Of a stretch of 64,000 nt of DNA, positions 19,744 through 33,598 are shown one piece after another; the first letter of the stretch is position 1; each line of letters begins with the position of its first letter. The translations under genes and the position numbers were made by a program. The stretch comes from Xestospongia bergquistia (Eukaryota > Porifera > Demospongiae > Haplosclerida > Petrosiidae), in contig OZ014411.1 in assembly GCA_963965975.1 (NCBI GenBank), forward strand, positions 1,118,501-1,182,500, given 5' to 3'. Below the pieces are notes generated by a model, which was not told the DNA's origin, made no database searches, and was given only the letters and a program-made list of their open reading frames with translations.

Positions 19744-19860
19744 AGTATTCTGATGTACTTTTCAGTTGTAAAGTTTTTGCTTTTATGAGTATAGTGCTAG
19801 TTTATTGAAAAATGATGTTCAAACATATAATTTTCTCAACCTTCACATTCATGCACAATT

Positions 19861-20437
19861 AAGGAAGATAACACTACTAATAGCACTAATAGTTGTGCCA
19901 CATTTCTTTATTAGCTAGAGGCATTACTTAAATCCAATCTGCTCAATATAGCAAGTATTGATGATGAATTCTTACCTCTTAATAGGGTCATATCCCTATG
20001 GGTAACTGTTAATACCTACTACAATACATCTACTGATCATTAGATCATTGATCCATCACCCATACAATTGAGACTTAAATAATGCTACACCTAATTTTGT
20101 TTTTCAGTGGTATGAAACAGTGTTATTTTTTGTCTTTTGAAGTAGATATTATTATTACGTTGAGTAGACTTTCTGATATACTTCAAAATTCTACCAGATT
20201 TGGAGTGACAAGTTAGTTATTGACCCTCTTTGTCAAACTGATGTTATGTTACTCCATAAACTAGTATTAAAGATATGACAAACTGTATATTTTTTGTTGT
20301 TACATATTTATATTTTGTTTCATTGTATAGCTTCCACAGTTTTTAACATTAGGAGTCAACATTTGTGGATACTGAAGTGCAAGTGTGGATGACACTACTA
20401 GTTACATTAGTTACTCCCTAATTAATGGAATTGCTAT
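19861..20437 (+). pseudogene. F2: decayed type I copy with a large deletion
   Basis: Exon 1 is recognisable from TNSTNSCAT-like codons through VISLWVTVNTYYNTST, but it has stops and frameshifts, and the splice donor GTATGA has become ATATGA. A short start of exon 2 follows at about 20332. At about 20416 the sequence jumps to a downstream flank; the sister copy F7 still has about 780 bases of exon 2 at this point. F2 is therefore a deleted derivative of the same ancestor. Confidence 0.8.
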
Positions 20438-20560
20438 TAACTGGTAAGACTTCACATTTATTTCATATTTCCTTCCCTTTACCACTGTTAAGTACAGTTG
20501 GACAACCTGTATATCTTTTGAATTCTTACCACTGAATATGATCGTTACTATAGCCGCATG

Positions 20561-20587
20561 AAAGACCATAGTAAAACTATGGTCTTT
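20561..20587. repeat. perfect hairpin upstream of M3
   Basis: AAAGACCATAG, a five-base loop and CTATGGTCTTT form a perfect 11-base-pair stem. It is conserved before M8 at 45531-45557. It may be a regulatory structure or the centre of a decayed palindromic element. Confidence 0.7.
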
Positions 20588-20692
20588 ACTGCCAATTTCA
20601 AATAGTAAATTAGTAATTATTTTTTTGCAATGGCTGACTTATTAGCTCCACCCTAGTATACTTTGTAAGTGTCAGGGCATGTTCAGGTTCGC

Positions 20693-20749
20693 CCTAGTCT
20701 GGCTTTGCCACCCCTTCTCTAAGCGAAGGGGCGACAACTTCAGACTAGG
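20693..20749. repeat. nested GC-rich hairpin in the M3 upstream region
   Basis: CCTAGTCTG pairs with CAGACTAGG, and inside it CCCCTTC pairs with GAAGGGG around a seven-base loop. It stands out from the AT-rich surroundings, ends about 60 bases before the M3 ATG, and recurs at 45663-45719 before M8. It could lie in the 5' UTR or core promoter. Confidence 0.7.
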
Positions 20750-20811
20750 TTTTCCCACAAATATAGGCTAAAGATCTTATGAGTATAGGACTATCTATGC
20801 TCAGTCATAAA

Positions 20812-22370
20812 ATGAAGTTTCAACTATACTTTTTGGTTTTTATAGCCCAATTCCTTACAATGAGTGTTTCTGCTGTCTCTATCACAGATGGATCAACAAA
20901 CATCACTAATGGTTGTGTCACTTATCTTTATGAGCTAGAGTCATCACTCAAATCTAATGCTCTCAACTAAGAGAGCATTGAAAATTGATTCTTCCCTCCT
21001 AACAATGTCATCTCCCTATGGGTAACAGTTAATATCTACTACAATACATCTACTAAGAACCATGATGTTATCACTACTCATCCATACAATGGAGACTTAA
21101 ATGATACCTCACCTGATGTCGTTCTTTATTGGTATGGAACAGCACTATTTTTGTCATTTAAACCAGATATACTTATAAAGTTGAGTGGACTGTCTTTTTT
21201 TCTTCAAAGTTCATCTAGATTTGGAGAGACTAATATTGTTATTGACACTCTTTGTCATACTGATATTATGTTACTGCAAAAGCTAGTATTAAAGGTATAA
21301 CAAACTGTATTTATTGCATATTTATATTGTTATATTTCATTGTATAGCTTCCAAAGTTTTCATCATTTAGGGTTAACATTCATGGATATTCTAGTGAAAG
21401 TATAGATGATATTGCTAGTTATACTAATTTTTTAATGGTTGGATTAGCTCATCAAGTCTTCAGTGCAACATTGAGTTTCTTAGTTCCATTCATATTGTAC
21501 ACCTTTGTGCATCCTTCTATATATATCAAAAGTTCTGAAGGCTCCACAAAGAATATTTTATTGACAAGTTTATTTTGGGGACTTGTTTTTTCAAGCACTC
21601 TGGGATTACTACTTATAATTATATACAATTGTACTTTAATTCATGAAGTGTCTAAAAATCCATATTGGTGGCTTTTCTTGCCTGTTCCTGTACCTCTTGC
21701 ACTTTTCCTTATTCTAGATATTTTTGGGATAATTTGCTGCATAAGTGCCTTCAGACAATCTCTTTATAAATGGTTTATTGTTGCTGTCATGATAATAACT
21801 ATGTTTGTCCGAATGATATCATATCATAGTGGATGGATTATTTTACTACTTATTACATATCCTCTTCAAGTGGGAACAATTACTTTAATCTTCATAACTT
21901 ATTACATTGCCATTTCTTTTTCTTTTGCAACAGTAGCAGTGCAATGGTTAAAAAGGGTACGCAACCTAAAAATGTCAATTAACATTCTGTACATTGGGAC
22001 CTATGCTTTCTTCACTTTTACTATATTTATAACAATCTACTATTTCTTTTTGGGTAAATATCCACATGAAGATAGTATTGCTAAATTTATACCATCTTTG
22101 CTACCTTTTTTTTTCATTGGATTCTGTTCTTGGATAGCTCAAAATATAATTTTCAAAATGATTAATTATGATGAGGAGAGCCATGTCAGCCACAGCAATG
22201 AAAACCCAGAGAACAGCAATATTGAAAATCCACATGAGAACGAAATTGTAATTGCAATTGAAGATAATGATAATCAAAGCCCACAGAACAGTAATAATGA
22301 AGATCAACATGAGAGTGAAATTGTAAATCCAATAGAAGATAATAATAATCAAAGCCCACAAGAACAGTAA
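20812..22370 (+). pseudogene. array member M3: type I copy with a broken exon 1
   Basis: Exons 20812-21294 and 21348-22370. The signal peptide and LYELESSLKS block are intact, then exon 1 stops at TAA 20968-20970 and TGA 20986-20988, both absent from the sister copy M8. Exon 2 is completely open (340 residues): 7-8 hydrophobic segments with MISYHSGWIILLLITYPLQVG, then a long polar tail. The tail contains about two copies of an 80-90-base repeat (NSNNEDQHESEIV-like) and ends early because one extra base in the second copy shifts the frame into TAA. Gene order and spacing match M8 in the duplicated block. Confidence 0.85.
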
Positions 22371-22765
22371 TAATGAAAATCCACACGATAATAATAATAA
22401 AAACCTACCTGAGAGGATTAGTTGATTCAACTAATATCTTTAAATAGGTTGCATGCATGCAGCAAAATATATTGACTTGATGTAAAAAGTACACATAATA
22501 CTGTTTTGATTGTTAATGAAATATGACAGTATATGTAGCTGAACTGATGACATTATTCTACTCTTGGCCAGACCAAGGCCTGTTACTGTTAATATGTACA
22601 TTTCAATCTGCCATCATATTGATGTTCAAAGAGTTTAATTTAATATAATGGCAGTTTGATTTATATTACTGTTAAGGAACATTATCTGGTTTGGATGGAT
22701 CCTTACAAAATACAAATAAATAATCATGTTTATTGTTTTAACCATTACTACATAAACAGTAAATA
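22371..22765. other. M3 3' flank
   Basis: The tail repeat continues for a few dozen bases past the stop, then AT-rich spacer shared with 47341-47735. No gene is seen. Minus-strand frames here are shadows of the repeat-rich tail. Confidence 0.6.
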
Positions 22766-23007
22766 CACTGTAAAAATTGATTGGTTGATTTAACCATTAT
22801 TCGGTTATACAGGTTGCAATTACAAACTTATTTTTGTTGAAAAGTAAGCATAATATTGTTTTCATTACTAATGTACTACTGCTTATGTAGCTACATAGCC
22901 ACTAATTCATAACACATTAGTAATCAAAATAGTTTTAAGTTTACTTTTTGCATATGCACCCCATATAACCATGTATTGGTTAAACCAACTATTCAATTTT
23001 TGCAGTG
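22766..23007. mobile_element. 242-base MITE-like element with target duplication
   Basis: The ends are imperfect inverted repeats of about 31 bases, CACTGTAAAAATTGATTGG at the left and its near-complement ending TTTTTGCAGTG at the right. It is flanked by TAAATA on both sides (22760-22765 and 23008-23013). The sister block has no element at the same place (47728-47740). It carries no coding sequence and must have inserted after, or been lost since, the block duplication. Confidence 0.85.
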
Positions 23008-23026
23008 TAAATACAACCTGTATGAT

Positions 23027-26157
<3,131 letters not shown>

Positions 26158-26919
26158 ATATCATGTGATTTTAATTGACTCAGTTTATCTAATTCGGCCA
26201 TTAAAACTCTGTAGTAATACTTTTTAGCATTTTTCAGTGTATTAATTATTTTCTGCACTATATTATACATTATCTCAGTACATGTATATGTACATGGAGT
26301 TGAACTATTTATTATGACCTCTTTCCAAACGTTGATGTGTTGTTAATTATAATATGACAAGTTCTTTTAATTCACTAAATACAATACATTGTTTTTTTAT
26401 ATAACTTGTTCCATTATTTGTATATAATAATAGACACTGTCTATATGTCTGGTCCATACATTGCTATGAATTAAAACTAATTCTTATTGAGAAATAACCT
26501 CATTTTTGACTTAGAGTTTATCTGAAGAAATATTAACTATACACAGAAAAGTATGACTTCCTGTCAGACTTATAGATACAATAATAATTGATAGTGTTTA
26601 GCTTTGACTTCACTTTTCTTGGAGATTACTTAATAGAAATGAAGTACTTAAAGTAGATAGAATTGGTTGGACATACTCCAAAAACTAGTGACCTACAATA
26701 CATTCAATAAACTCTTATTATTAACAGAAAACTGATAACTGAAACTATCAAAGGATAATTAAACCAAAATATAATTTATTATAAAGTCATGTAATTACTA
26801 TAAGTGAGTTAGTTGCATAATGTGTGAGATAACTTCCTAACTAAAGTCTTCAGTATTTCACTCCTACATGTATTTATATGTGTCCTTTTAGTAGTGACTC
26901 TTATCAGTACTATAGAGCT
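26158..26919. other. spacer between kinase copy B and M4
   Basis: Copy of the kinase 3' flank and M1 upstream region (compare 12547-13318), with small indels. No additional gene is seen. Confidence 0.65.
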
Positions 26920-28425
26920 ATGATGAAAATGAAGTTAAATATTCTTTACTTAATTTTATCATGCTTTATTTTCAGTGTTATTGGTGTCTCTGTCATTAAT
27001 GATGATAATGGATCTACTAACAGTAAAAATAGTTGTGTTACTTCTCTGTATGAACTAGAGGCATCACTCAAATCTAATCCATTCAATTTAGAGAGTATTG
27101 ATGACGGATTCTTCCCTCCTAACAGTGTCATCTCCCTATGGGTAACAGTTAATATCTACTACAATACATCTACTGAGAACCATGATGTTATGACTATTCA
27201 TCCATACAATGGAGATTTAAATGATACCTCACCTGATGTTGTTCTTTATTGGTATGCAACAGCACTATTTCTGTCTTTTAAACCAGATATAATTATGAAG
27301 TTGAGTGGACTTTCTATTTTCCTTGAAACCTCAACCAACTGCAGATTTGGAGTGACTAATATTGTCATTGATCCTCTTTGTCAAACTAATATGATTTTAC
27401 TACAGAAGTTAGTATTGAAGGTATGACAACAATATCATTACATAACAGTATCATTATATTTTATTGTATAGCTTCCAAAGTTATTATCATTAGGAGTTCG
27501 TGGATATTCTAGTGAAAATATAAATGATTTCACTAGTTATATCTTAATAGCAGAAGCTCATCAGTTTATGGGTATAACATTAACTGTCTTAGCTCCACTT
27601 ATATTATACAAGTTCATACTACCTTCTATTAATACCAAATATTCTGAAGACAGTACAGAGGAAATATCAAGAAATAGTTTATTTTGGGGATTTATACACT
27701 CCAGTTCTTTAGGATTACTTGTTATGGTTGTATACAATTTCTCTATAATAAGTGCAGTGTCAAAGATTTCATTCTGGTGGCTTGTTTTACTTGTTCCATT
27801 ACCTCTTATAGTCTTCATTATTATAGACATTGTTGTAGTCATTGCCTGCATACAAGTCTTTAAACAATATAAGAAAAAAGTTCATTTTCTTGTCATTGTG
27901 ATGACATTGTTTGTCCAGATGATGTCATATCATAGTGGATGGATTATATTACTACTTATTACATGTCCTCTTCAAGTGGGAACAGTAATTTTAATGTTAT
28001 TAAATACTTACATTGCTTTAGCCTTTTCACGTGCATTTATATTGCAATTGTAGAGAAAAAGACGCAACAAGTCATTGTCAATAAACACTTTGTTCATTGC
28101 AGCTTACTTTTTCTGGACATTAACATATTTTTTAATTGCCTATTATATAACATTGGCTACATATCAACATGAAGATGGTATTACTAAATTTATACCATCA
28201 CTTCTACCTGTTGTTTTCATTGGATTCTGTACTTGGATAGCTAAGAACATTATATTTAAAGTGATTGACTATGACAAGTTAAACTTGTCTGATTATAGTA
28301 ATGATATAATATATGATTACAAAAGTGAGGAACTAGTTGAAGAAAATGAGAAAACACCTCTACAATCTGGCCACAAATTAATGGCTACAGGAAAAGCCAA
28401 CAAATTAATAGACTCAAATGTTTGA
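26920..28425 (+). pseudogene. array member M4: type I copy with one stop in exon 2
   Basis: Exons 26920-27420 and 27472-28425, closely similar to M1. Exon 1 is intact with the signal peptide, LYELEASLKS, the VTVNIYYNTST block and NDTS. In exon 2 a Trp codon has become TAG (28051-28053), after about six hydrophobic segments; downstream the frame is open to the normal end. One transition is enough to explain the loss. A truncated product lacking the last one or two membrane segments and the tail is possible but unlikely to fold normally. Confidence 0.85.
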
Positions 28426-29949
28426 TCATCGTGTTGAATTTTATTAGTTTTTCTTTTAGAGATTTTAATAATAATTGTTGACACATATTACATAATATTG
28501 TAAGACATTTCAGCTATAAAACAAGTCACATGATTGTCACAGACAAAACATTCTCCCTTATTGTAACAATGTAATAATTACTTTAAATGCTGTGCTGTGC
28601 ATAGAGTGAATTCTCATGTAATGTCACTAGCATTCCCTGTATCCTCATGATCAGTTGTGCATGAATACACTAGAATCGTAAGTCAAAGATTTAGATAAAA
28701 TGAGATTCTGACTTCTTTTCTGCTTTTGACAATCTTCATGAGTATTACTGCAGTCTTAGGCATAGATGATTGATCTCCAGACACCATAAATATTGTGTCA
28801 CATCTCTGTATGAACTAAAGACATCATACAATCTAATCCATAGTTTTGAATTTGATTAGATTTTTAGTGATTTTAAATAATAATTGTTAACACATATTAC
28901 ATAATATTGATTAGATTAGATTTAACACAATTCACATAGTTATTGTGTGACTCAGTTTATTCATTATGACTCTAATAATACATTTATTTTGTCTATAGTT
29001 ATTTCCTACACTATTAATTATATATTATCTCAATACATGTATTTATTATGACCTCTTTCCAAACATTATGTGGTTAGTAAGGATAATTAGTGAAGCCATA
29101 TTCAAACTTACTATAGCTTGTTTGAAATGTTTACTGCCATCTCTACAATTTTTTAGAAAATTTTATTTACTTGTGCTATTCATGCATCCTACTTCCTACT
29201 TTCCTTATAGTTCTATATGCTCAGTTAGAAATCTTATTTCCTCAAAATTTTGTTTCATGATATGAACTTAATTTCACTGATTGTTTGATTATTGCATCAT
29301 GTATCATTTATTATATTAAAGAATGTTAATATCATTCACTTAGTCTACTATTTTAGCTTTATACCAAAATTGTTAAGTCATGTGGCCATAAGGTGAAGGT
29401 CCAGACTGCTAATGCAATCACCATTTGTTACTTCCTATTACACTACAACCACAACTTCCAAAATTTATTAATGTAGGGATGGCAGTAAAATATTTCAAAC
29501 AAGCCGCATTAAAAAGTTAGAGTATGATTCCACTAGTTGCCCTAACTGACCACACTAATGTTTGGAAAGAAGTCATAATATCTACATGTACATGAATTGA
29601 GATGATAATAATTATAATGCCCATGAGTGGGAACCCATATATGACATTTAGAAGTATCTCTTGGTAGAGGTTTTAGAAAATTTTATTTACTTGTCTTATG
29701 AAGACATCTGACTTCTTGTTTTCTTGATGATTTAGCTACATTTAATATTCCTGCATCCTCATCTGTTCCATGCTCAGTTAGAGATATTGTTTACTTATAA
29801 TTATGTTTCATAATATAAACTTAATTTCACTTCAAAACTACCAAAGTAATTACGCCTTCTGTCATTGCCTGATATGAATTGTTTAGTGATTTCCTTAATA
29901 TCTAATAAATCTGTTCATTCTTTATTAATATTTAGTAGCATCACATAGT
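28426..29949. other. 3' flank of M4 with rearranged array debris
   Basis: Contains fragment F3 and then flank sequence (about 28850-29400) that is also found after M9 (53110-53700) and partly after M10 (55700-56230). No intact gene is seen. Frames such as 29068-29265 fall in this shared flank and are not protein-like. Confidence 0.6.
28699..28842 (+). pseudogene. F3: 5' scrap of a member fused to a 3' flank
   Basis: Starts like a member signal peptide and continues to codons matching CVTSLYELEASLKSN, with stops and frameshifts. At about 28843 it jumps directly to sequence that normally follows the stop codon of M1, M6 and M10 (TAGTTTTGAATTTGATTAG). Nearly all of the gene has therefore been deleted between the early exon 1 and the 3' flank. 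Confidence 0.7.
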
Positions 29950-30215
29950 TTAATTTTGTCTGTAACATATGAAGAAATGTTTTCAGTCGATGCAAAGTGG
30001 AAAAGCTACTGTTGCAGTTGTGACTGGCATAGTGAGAAGAACTTTGATAAGTTGCATACTTGTTTAAACATAGTCTTGTTACTGCTTACAGAATTCAAAA
30101 TCTCACAAATGGTGCGAACATTTGTCACTTTGCAAATAGGTTGGTTTTCTTCATTGTATGCTTTAACTAAATCGGGTATCATTTTAAGCTGACTGGATAA
30201 ATGTGGAATGTCCAA
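29950..30215 (-). pseudogene. hAT-type transposase C-terminal remnant
   Basis: A minus-strand frame (30006-30215) reads KVTNVRTICEILNSVSSNKT, and after a frame change the sequence gives TMPVTTATVAF. This order resembles the C-terminal dimerisation region of animal hAT (zinc-finger MYM/DUF4371-like) transposases, where a similar PVTTATAERSF stretch follows. The rest of the enzyme is missing and the frame is broken, so it is a fossil. Confidence 0.55.
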
Positions 30216-30259
30216 CTACAATAGTGAAATTAACAAAAACAATAAGCTTAACTAGAAGT

Positions 30260-31496
30260 GCCAGACTCTGGCTATTTTTTATTTTGGATGAGGTTGTAGA
30301 ACTTTGATTCAATAATGATGACAAAAGGGTTAAAAATTTTAAGCTCAACCCAAGTAATTATTTTCAATTCAATTAATTAACTTAACTCAGTAATGAATAA
30401 TTAACCGGTGTGCAAAGGAATTTAAGACAAAATTATAATAAACAGAAATCATTGTATCTAGTCAATGTTGCCAAAGTACTGATGAGCCATTTGTTACCAG
30501 ATCACCGCTTTCCAGCATTCTGAGTGTTCTTTAAAACACTCAAACCTAAATTTTGTAGGCGTTTTCCCTTTGGCTCAGATCGTATTGGCAAATGATATCG
30601 AAATCACCGGGTCTCTTATTTTCTTTGTTTTTCCCTGCTGGTGGTCTACCAGCTACAGCATAAGCCTTCCCTTTTGAACCATATTTTTGTCTTCCTGAAG
30701 CAGTAGCTTGCACAGGAATCCACCTACTTCGTCGAATCCCACTACCTTGAACACATGTCACAGTTCCAGGATTATGTTGTGAACCAAAGAAATGAAAGGG
30801 TGAAGCCATCAGTGCCATCAATGTTAAGCTTAGATGGGCACTCTGTTTTCTTACAATTCACACCAGACAACAAAGTAAGAGATTTCCTTTTTTTCTGATC
30901 ATGCAATTGTTGTTGCTTCTTTGTTAGGGGTTTTCGAAAATGTTGACAGTGCATGTCAATCTTAAAAGTTACAGGTTTGAGAGAGGGCTTATAAGTACGA
31001 GAAACCCTGTATGTACACTTTGTCTTCTTGGATAAACTATCCACCCAATCCTTGGCTTGAGTTTCATCATCCAAATTAATTACCTCAAAATTGGCCACAA
31101 AACTTGTGCTGTGGTAAAGCCTGATAGCATTCAACAAAGTAAGTATACATATTACTTTCAGGTAGGACACTCCGCAATTCAAGTTTCAGATTTTTCCAGG
31201 TCTGGATAGAAGTCCAAGTCAAATTCTGAGTCACTATATAATAGTAGTGTTAAATAAGATCTGAACCGTCTGATAGTGCTGAGGTAGTTTCTCTAACTTG
31301 TCTTCAGTGTCCGATAAATCTGAAGTTTCTGATTCAGATCTAGAGTTATATGTTTGAGAAAGATCTTAATTAGCAAACCAATCTTCTACAATTGCCATAC
31401 AAGTGGGTTGAGCTTAAAATTTTTAACCCTTTTGTCATCATTATTGAATCAAAGTTCTACAACCTAGTCCAAAATAAAAAATAGCCAGGCTCTGGC
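30260..31496 (-). mobile_element. MULE-like element with 92-base terminal inverted repeats, internally deleted
   Basis: Bases 30260-30351 and 31405-31496 are near-perfect inverted copies of each other. Each ends in a small palindrome (GCCAGACTCTGGC at the left). Between them the minus strand holds two overlapping frames from the ends of a transposase. The N-terminal part has a CQH plus C-x4-C pattern typical of FAR1/WRKY-GCM-type fingers, and the C-terminal part has the IPVQATA and AGRPP motifs often seen at the end of animal MULE-like proteins. The catalytic core is absent, so this is a non-autonomous derivative. I could not see a clear target duplication. Confidence 0.7.
30546..31182 (-). 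pseudogene. remnant of a MULE-like transposase
   Basis: The first frame (31182-30772) contains FVANFEVINLDDETQAKDWV, then TYRVSRTYKP, DMHCQHFRKP and NCKKTECPSKLNI, which looks like a DNA-binding finger of the FAR1/WRKY-GCM kind. The second frame (30821-30546), offset by a base, contains RRSRWIPVQATASGRQKYG and AGRPPAGKNKENKRP, a basic tail. The middle that should hold the DDE transposase and SWIM finger is missing. The family assignment comes from motif memory and is moderate. Confidence 0.5.
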
Positions 31497-31836
31497 TGAT
31501 CAAGCGAGCTCTGTTCTTCCAGTCCCACGTGAAAACATGATGTAAGTTTATTGATGTAAACTCAACCTGTCACGCCCACAAAATGGTGAAATACTGCCCT
31601 GCTCAAGTGGGGCACAAGCCTCAAGTAAGTTTTAAAGGGGGGTGGGCACAGTGCCCCTGCTAAACCCCTCCCCCCCGTTTCCGCCACCTATAATACTGAT
31701 ATAATGTTACTGCAAAAGCTTACCTCAAGTTGTTACTTCAAACGTGGTTATAAAAAGACGTGACATACTTAATAACATTAAACCACTCCTATTTATATAC
31801 AACTGATGATGAAGAGTGGATTTCAGGAAATGCTTT
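31497..31836. other. repeat debris upstream of M5, including F4
   Basis: A GC-richer patch (about 31600-31690) ends in CCCCCCCGTTTCCGCCAC, resembling one end of a hAT-like short element. Next to it, bases 31692-31721 match the last codons of a member exon 1 (TGATATAATGTTACTGCAAA), a 30-base scrap called F4. No gene is seen. Confidence 0.5.
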
Positions 31837-31960
31837 AGGGACATTACCTGGGGAGTCCCCTTACAATAGCCACATTGTTACTAGACATGTTGGACAAGTA
31901 AATGTGTTGGAACAACGTGGCTACATGTTGTCTGTAGGGGACTTCCCTGGTAATGTCCCT
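31837..31960. promoter_or_regulatory. inverted repeat with NF-kappaB-type sites upstream of M5
   Basis: The left arm AGGGACATTACCTGGGGAGT (continuing CCCC) at 31837-31860 pairs with GGGGACTTCCCTGGTAATGT (continuing CCCT) at 31937-31960. The right arm holds GGGACTTCCC (31938-31947), an exact fit to GGGRNWYYCC. It lies about 100 bases before the first possible M5 ATG. A TATATAAATA box is at 32004-32013. Related repeats precede M11 (both arms), M10, F2 and F7 (one arm). It may be an ancestral promoter element or an old inverted-repeat insertion kept by descent. Confidence 0.5.
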
Positions 31961-32045
31961 ATAACATTTCCTGCAAATCCAATATAATGTTTATCCTCAG
32001 TTGTATATAAATATATTTTAAGGTCTTATTAATCAAGTTAGGGCT

Positions 32046-33598
32046 ATGATTAGTCATAAAATGAAATCACAACTTTATTTCTTGTTTTTGACAGCCTTCA
32101 TTTTTACTATGAGTGCTTCTGCTGTCTCTGTCATAGATGATGATGATGAATCAACTAACAGCACTAATAGTTGTGTCACTTATCTTTATGAGCTAGAAGC
32201 ATCACTCAAATCTAATCTTCTCAACAAAGAGAGTATTGAAAATGGGTTCTTCCCTCCTAACAGTGTCCTCTCCTTATGGGTAACAGTCAATATCTACTAC
32301 AATACATCTACTGAGAACCATGATGTTATGACTACTCATCCATACAGTGGAGATTTAAATGATACCTCACCTGATGTCGTTTTTTATTGGTATGGAACAC
32401 CACTATTTCTGTCTTTTCAACCAAATATAATTATGAAGTTGAGTGGACTTTCTATTTTCCTTGAAACCTCAACCAGATTTGGAGTGACTAAAATAGTAGT
32501 TGATCCTCCTTGTCATACTGATGTGATGTTACTACAAAAGCTAGTATTAAAGGTATAACAAACTGTATTTATTGTATATTTATATTGTTATGTTTTATTG
32601 TATAGCTTCCACAGTTTTCATCATTTGGAGATAAATTTCATGGATATTCTAGTGAAATTATAAATGATACTACTATTTTTGGTAGTTTAGTAATGGTCGT
32701 AATGGCTCAACAATACCTTGGTATAACATTGGGCCTCTTAGCTATACTCATACTGAACATGTTGGTGTTTCCTTCTATATATGTCAAAAATTCTGAAGAC
32801 TCCCCAAAAATAATTTTACGAAATTCTTTATTTTGGGGATTTGTTATTTCCAGCTTTGTAGGATTAGTTGTCATAATTACATACAATTGCACTATTATTC
32901 ATGAAGTGTCTAATTGGTGGCTTATTTTGCCTTTTCCTATACCTTTTGTAATAGTACTCTTCGGTCTTGTAGGCATGTTTGCAATAAGACTATGCAAAAC
33001 AGGCTTCAAACAATTTCTTTATAAACGTTTTCACATTGCTGTCATAATAATAACTTTGTTTGTTTATATTTTATCATATCATATTGGATGGATTTCTTTA
33101 CTACTGATTACATATCCTCTTCAAGTGGGAACCTTGATTTTAACAATAATAACAGTTTACATTTCTTTAGCATTTATATGTGCATTTTTAGTTCATTCGT
33201 TTAGAAAAAGGAACAACCGAGAATTGTCAATAATTTTATTGGCTATTAGTTGCTACTTTTTCGTCACTTTAGATTACTTTTTAATTATATACTATCAACT
33301 ATTGGCTAAGTATCCACACGAAGATAGCGTTACTAAATTTCTACCCACTGTTTTACCTGTTATTTTCATTGGATTCTGTACTTGGATAGCTAAAAATATC
33401 ATTTTCAAAGTGATTGATTTTGACAAGAAGAACCAAGTCAGTCACAGCAATGAAAGCCCACAGAACAGTAACAATGAAAGCCCACATGAGAGCGAAATTG
33501 AAAATCCAAATGAAGATAACGAAAACACACCTCTACTTTCTGGCTATCAGTCAACAGGTACAGAAAGAACCAACTCATCAATAAACTCAAACGCTTGA
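32046..33598 (+). CDS. array member M5: multi-pass membrane protein, intact, type I
   Basis: Exons 32046-32552 and 32606-33598 join in phase 0 to 499 residues; the family-wide start would be the ATG at 32061. The signal peptide is MKSQLYFLFLTAFIFTMSAS. The ectodomain has CVTYLYELEASLKS, SLWVTVNIYYNTST and two conserved Cys. Exon 2 has 7-8 hydrophobic segments with LSYHIGWISLLLITYPLQVG and FIGFCTWIAKNIIF. The tail is Ser/Asn/Glu-rich (ESPQNSNNESPHESEIEN) and ends near ENTPLLSGYQS, where ENTPLL fits an acidic dileucine sorting motif. M5 is divergent from the M1/M4/M6/M9 group and closest to M11. A kappaB-type inverted repeat and a TATA-like box lie just upstream. Confidence 0.85.

Noticed and set aside
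22101..22430. 109-codon minus-strand frame rich in Ile and Leu, repeated at 47071-47400
   Set aside because: Antisense shadow of the Asn/Glu-rich repeat tail of M3 and M8; its conservation follows from the plus-strand gene and recent duplication.
29956..30192. 78-codon plus frame
   Set aside because: Antisense to the hAT transposase remnant, whose minus-strand reading has recognisable motifs.
31760..31987. 75-codon plus frame upstream of M5
   Set aside because: It spans the kappaB-bearing inverted repeat; both arms being open is a by-product of composition, and no other copy keeps the frame.
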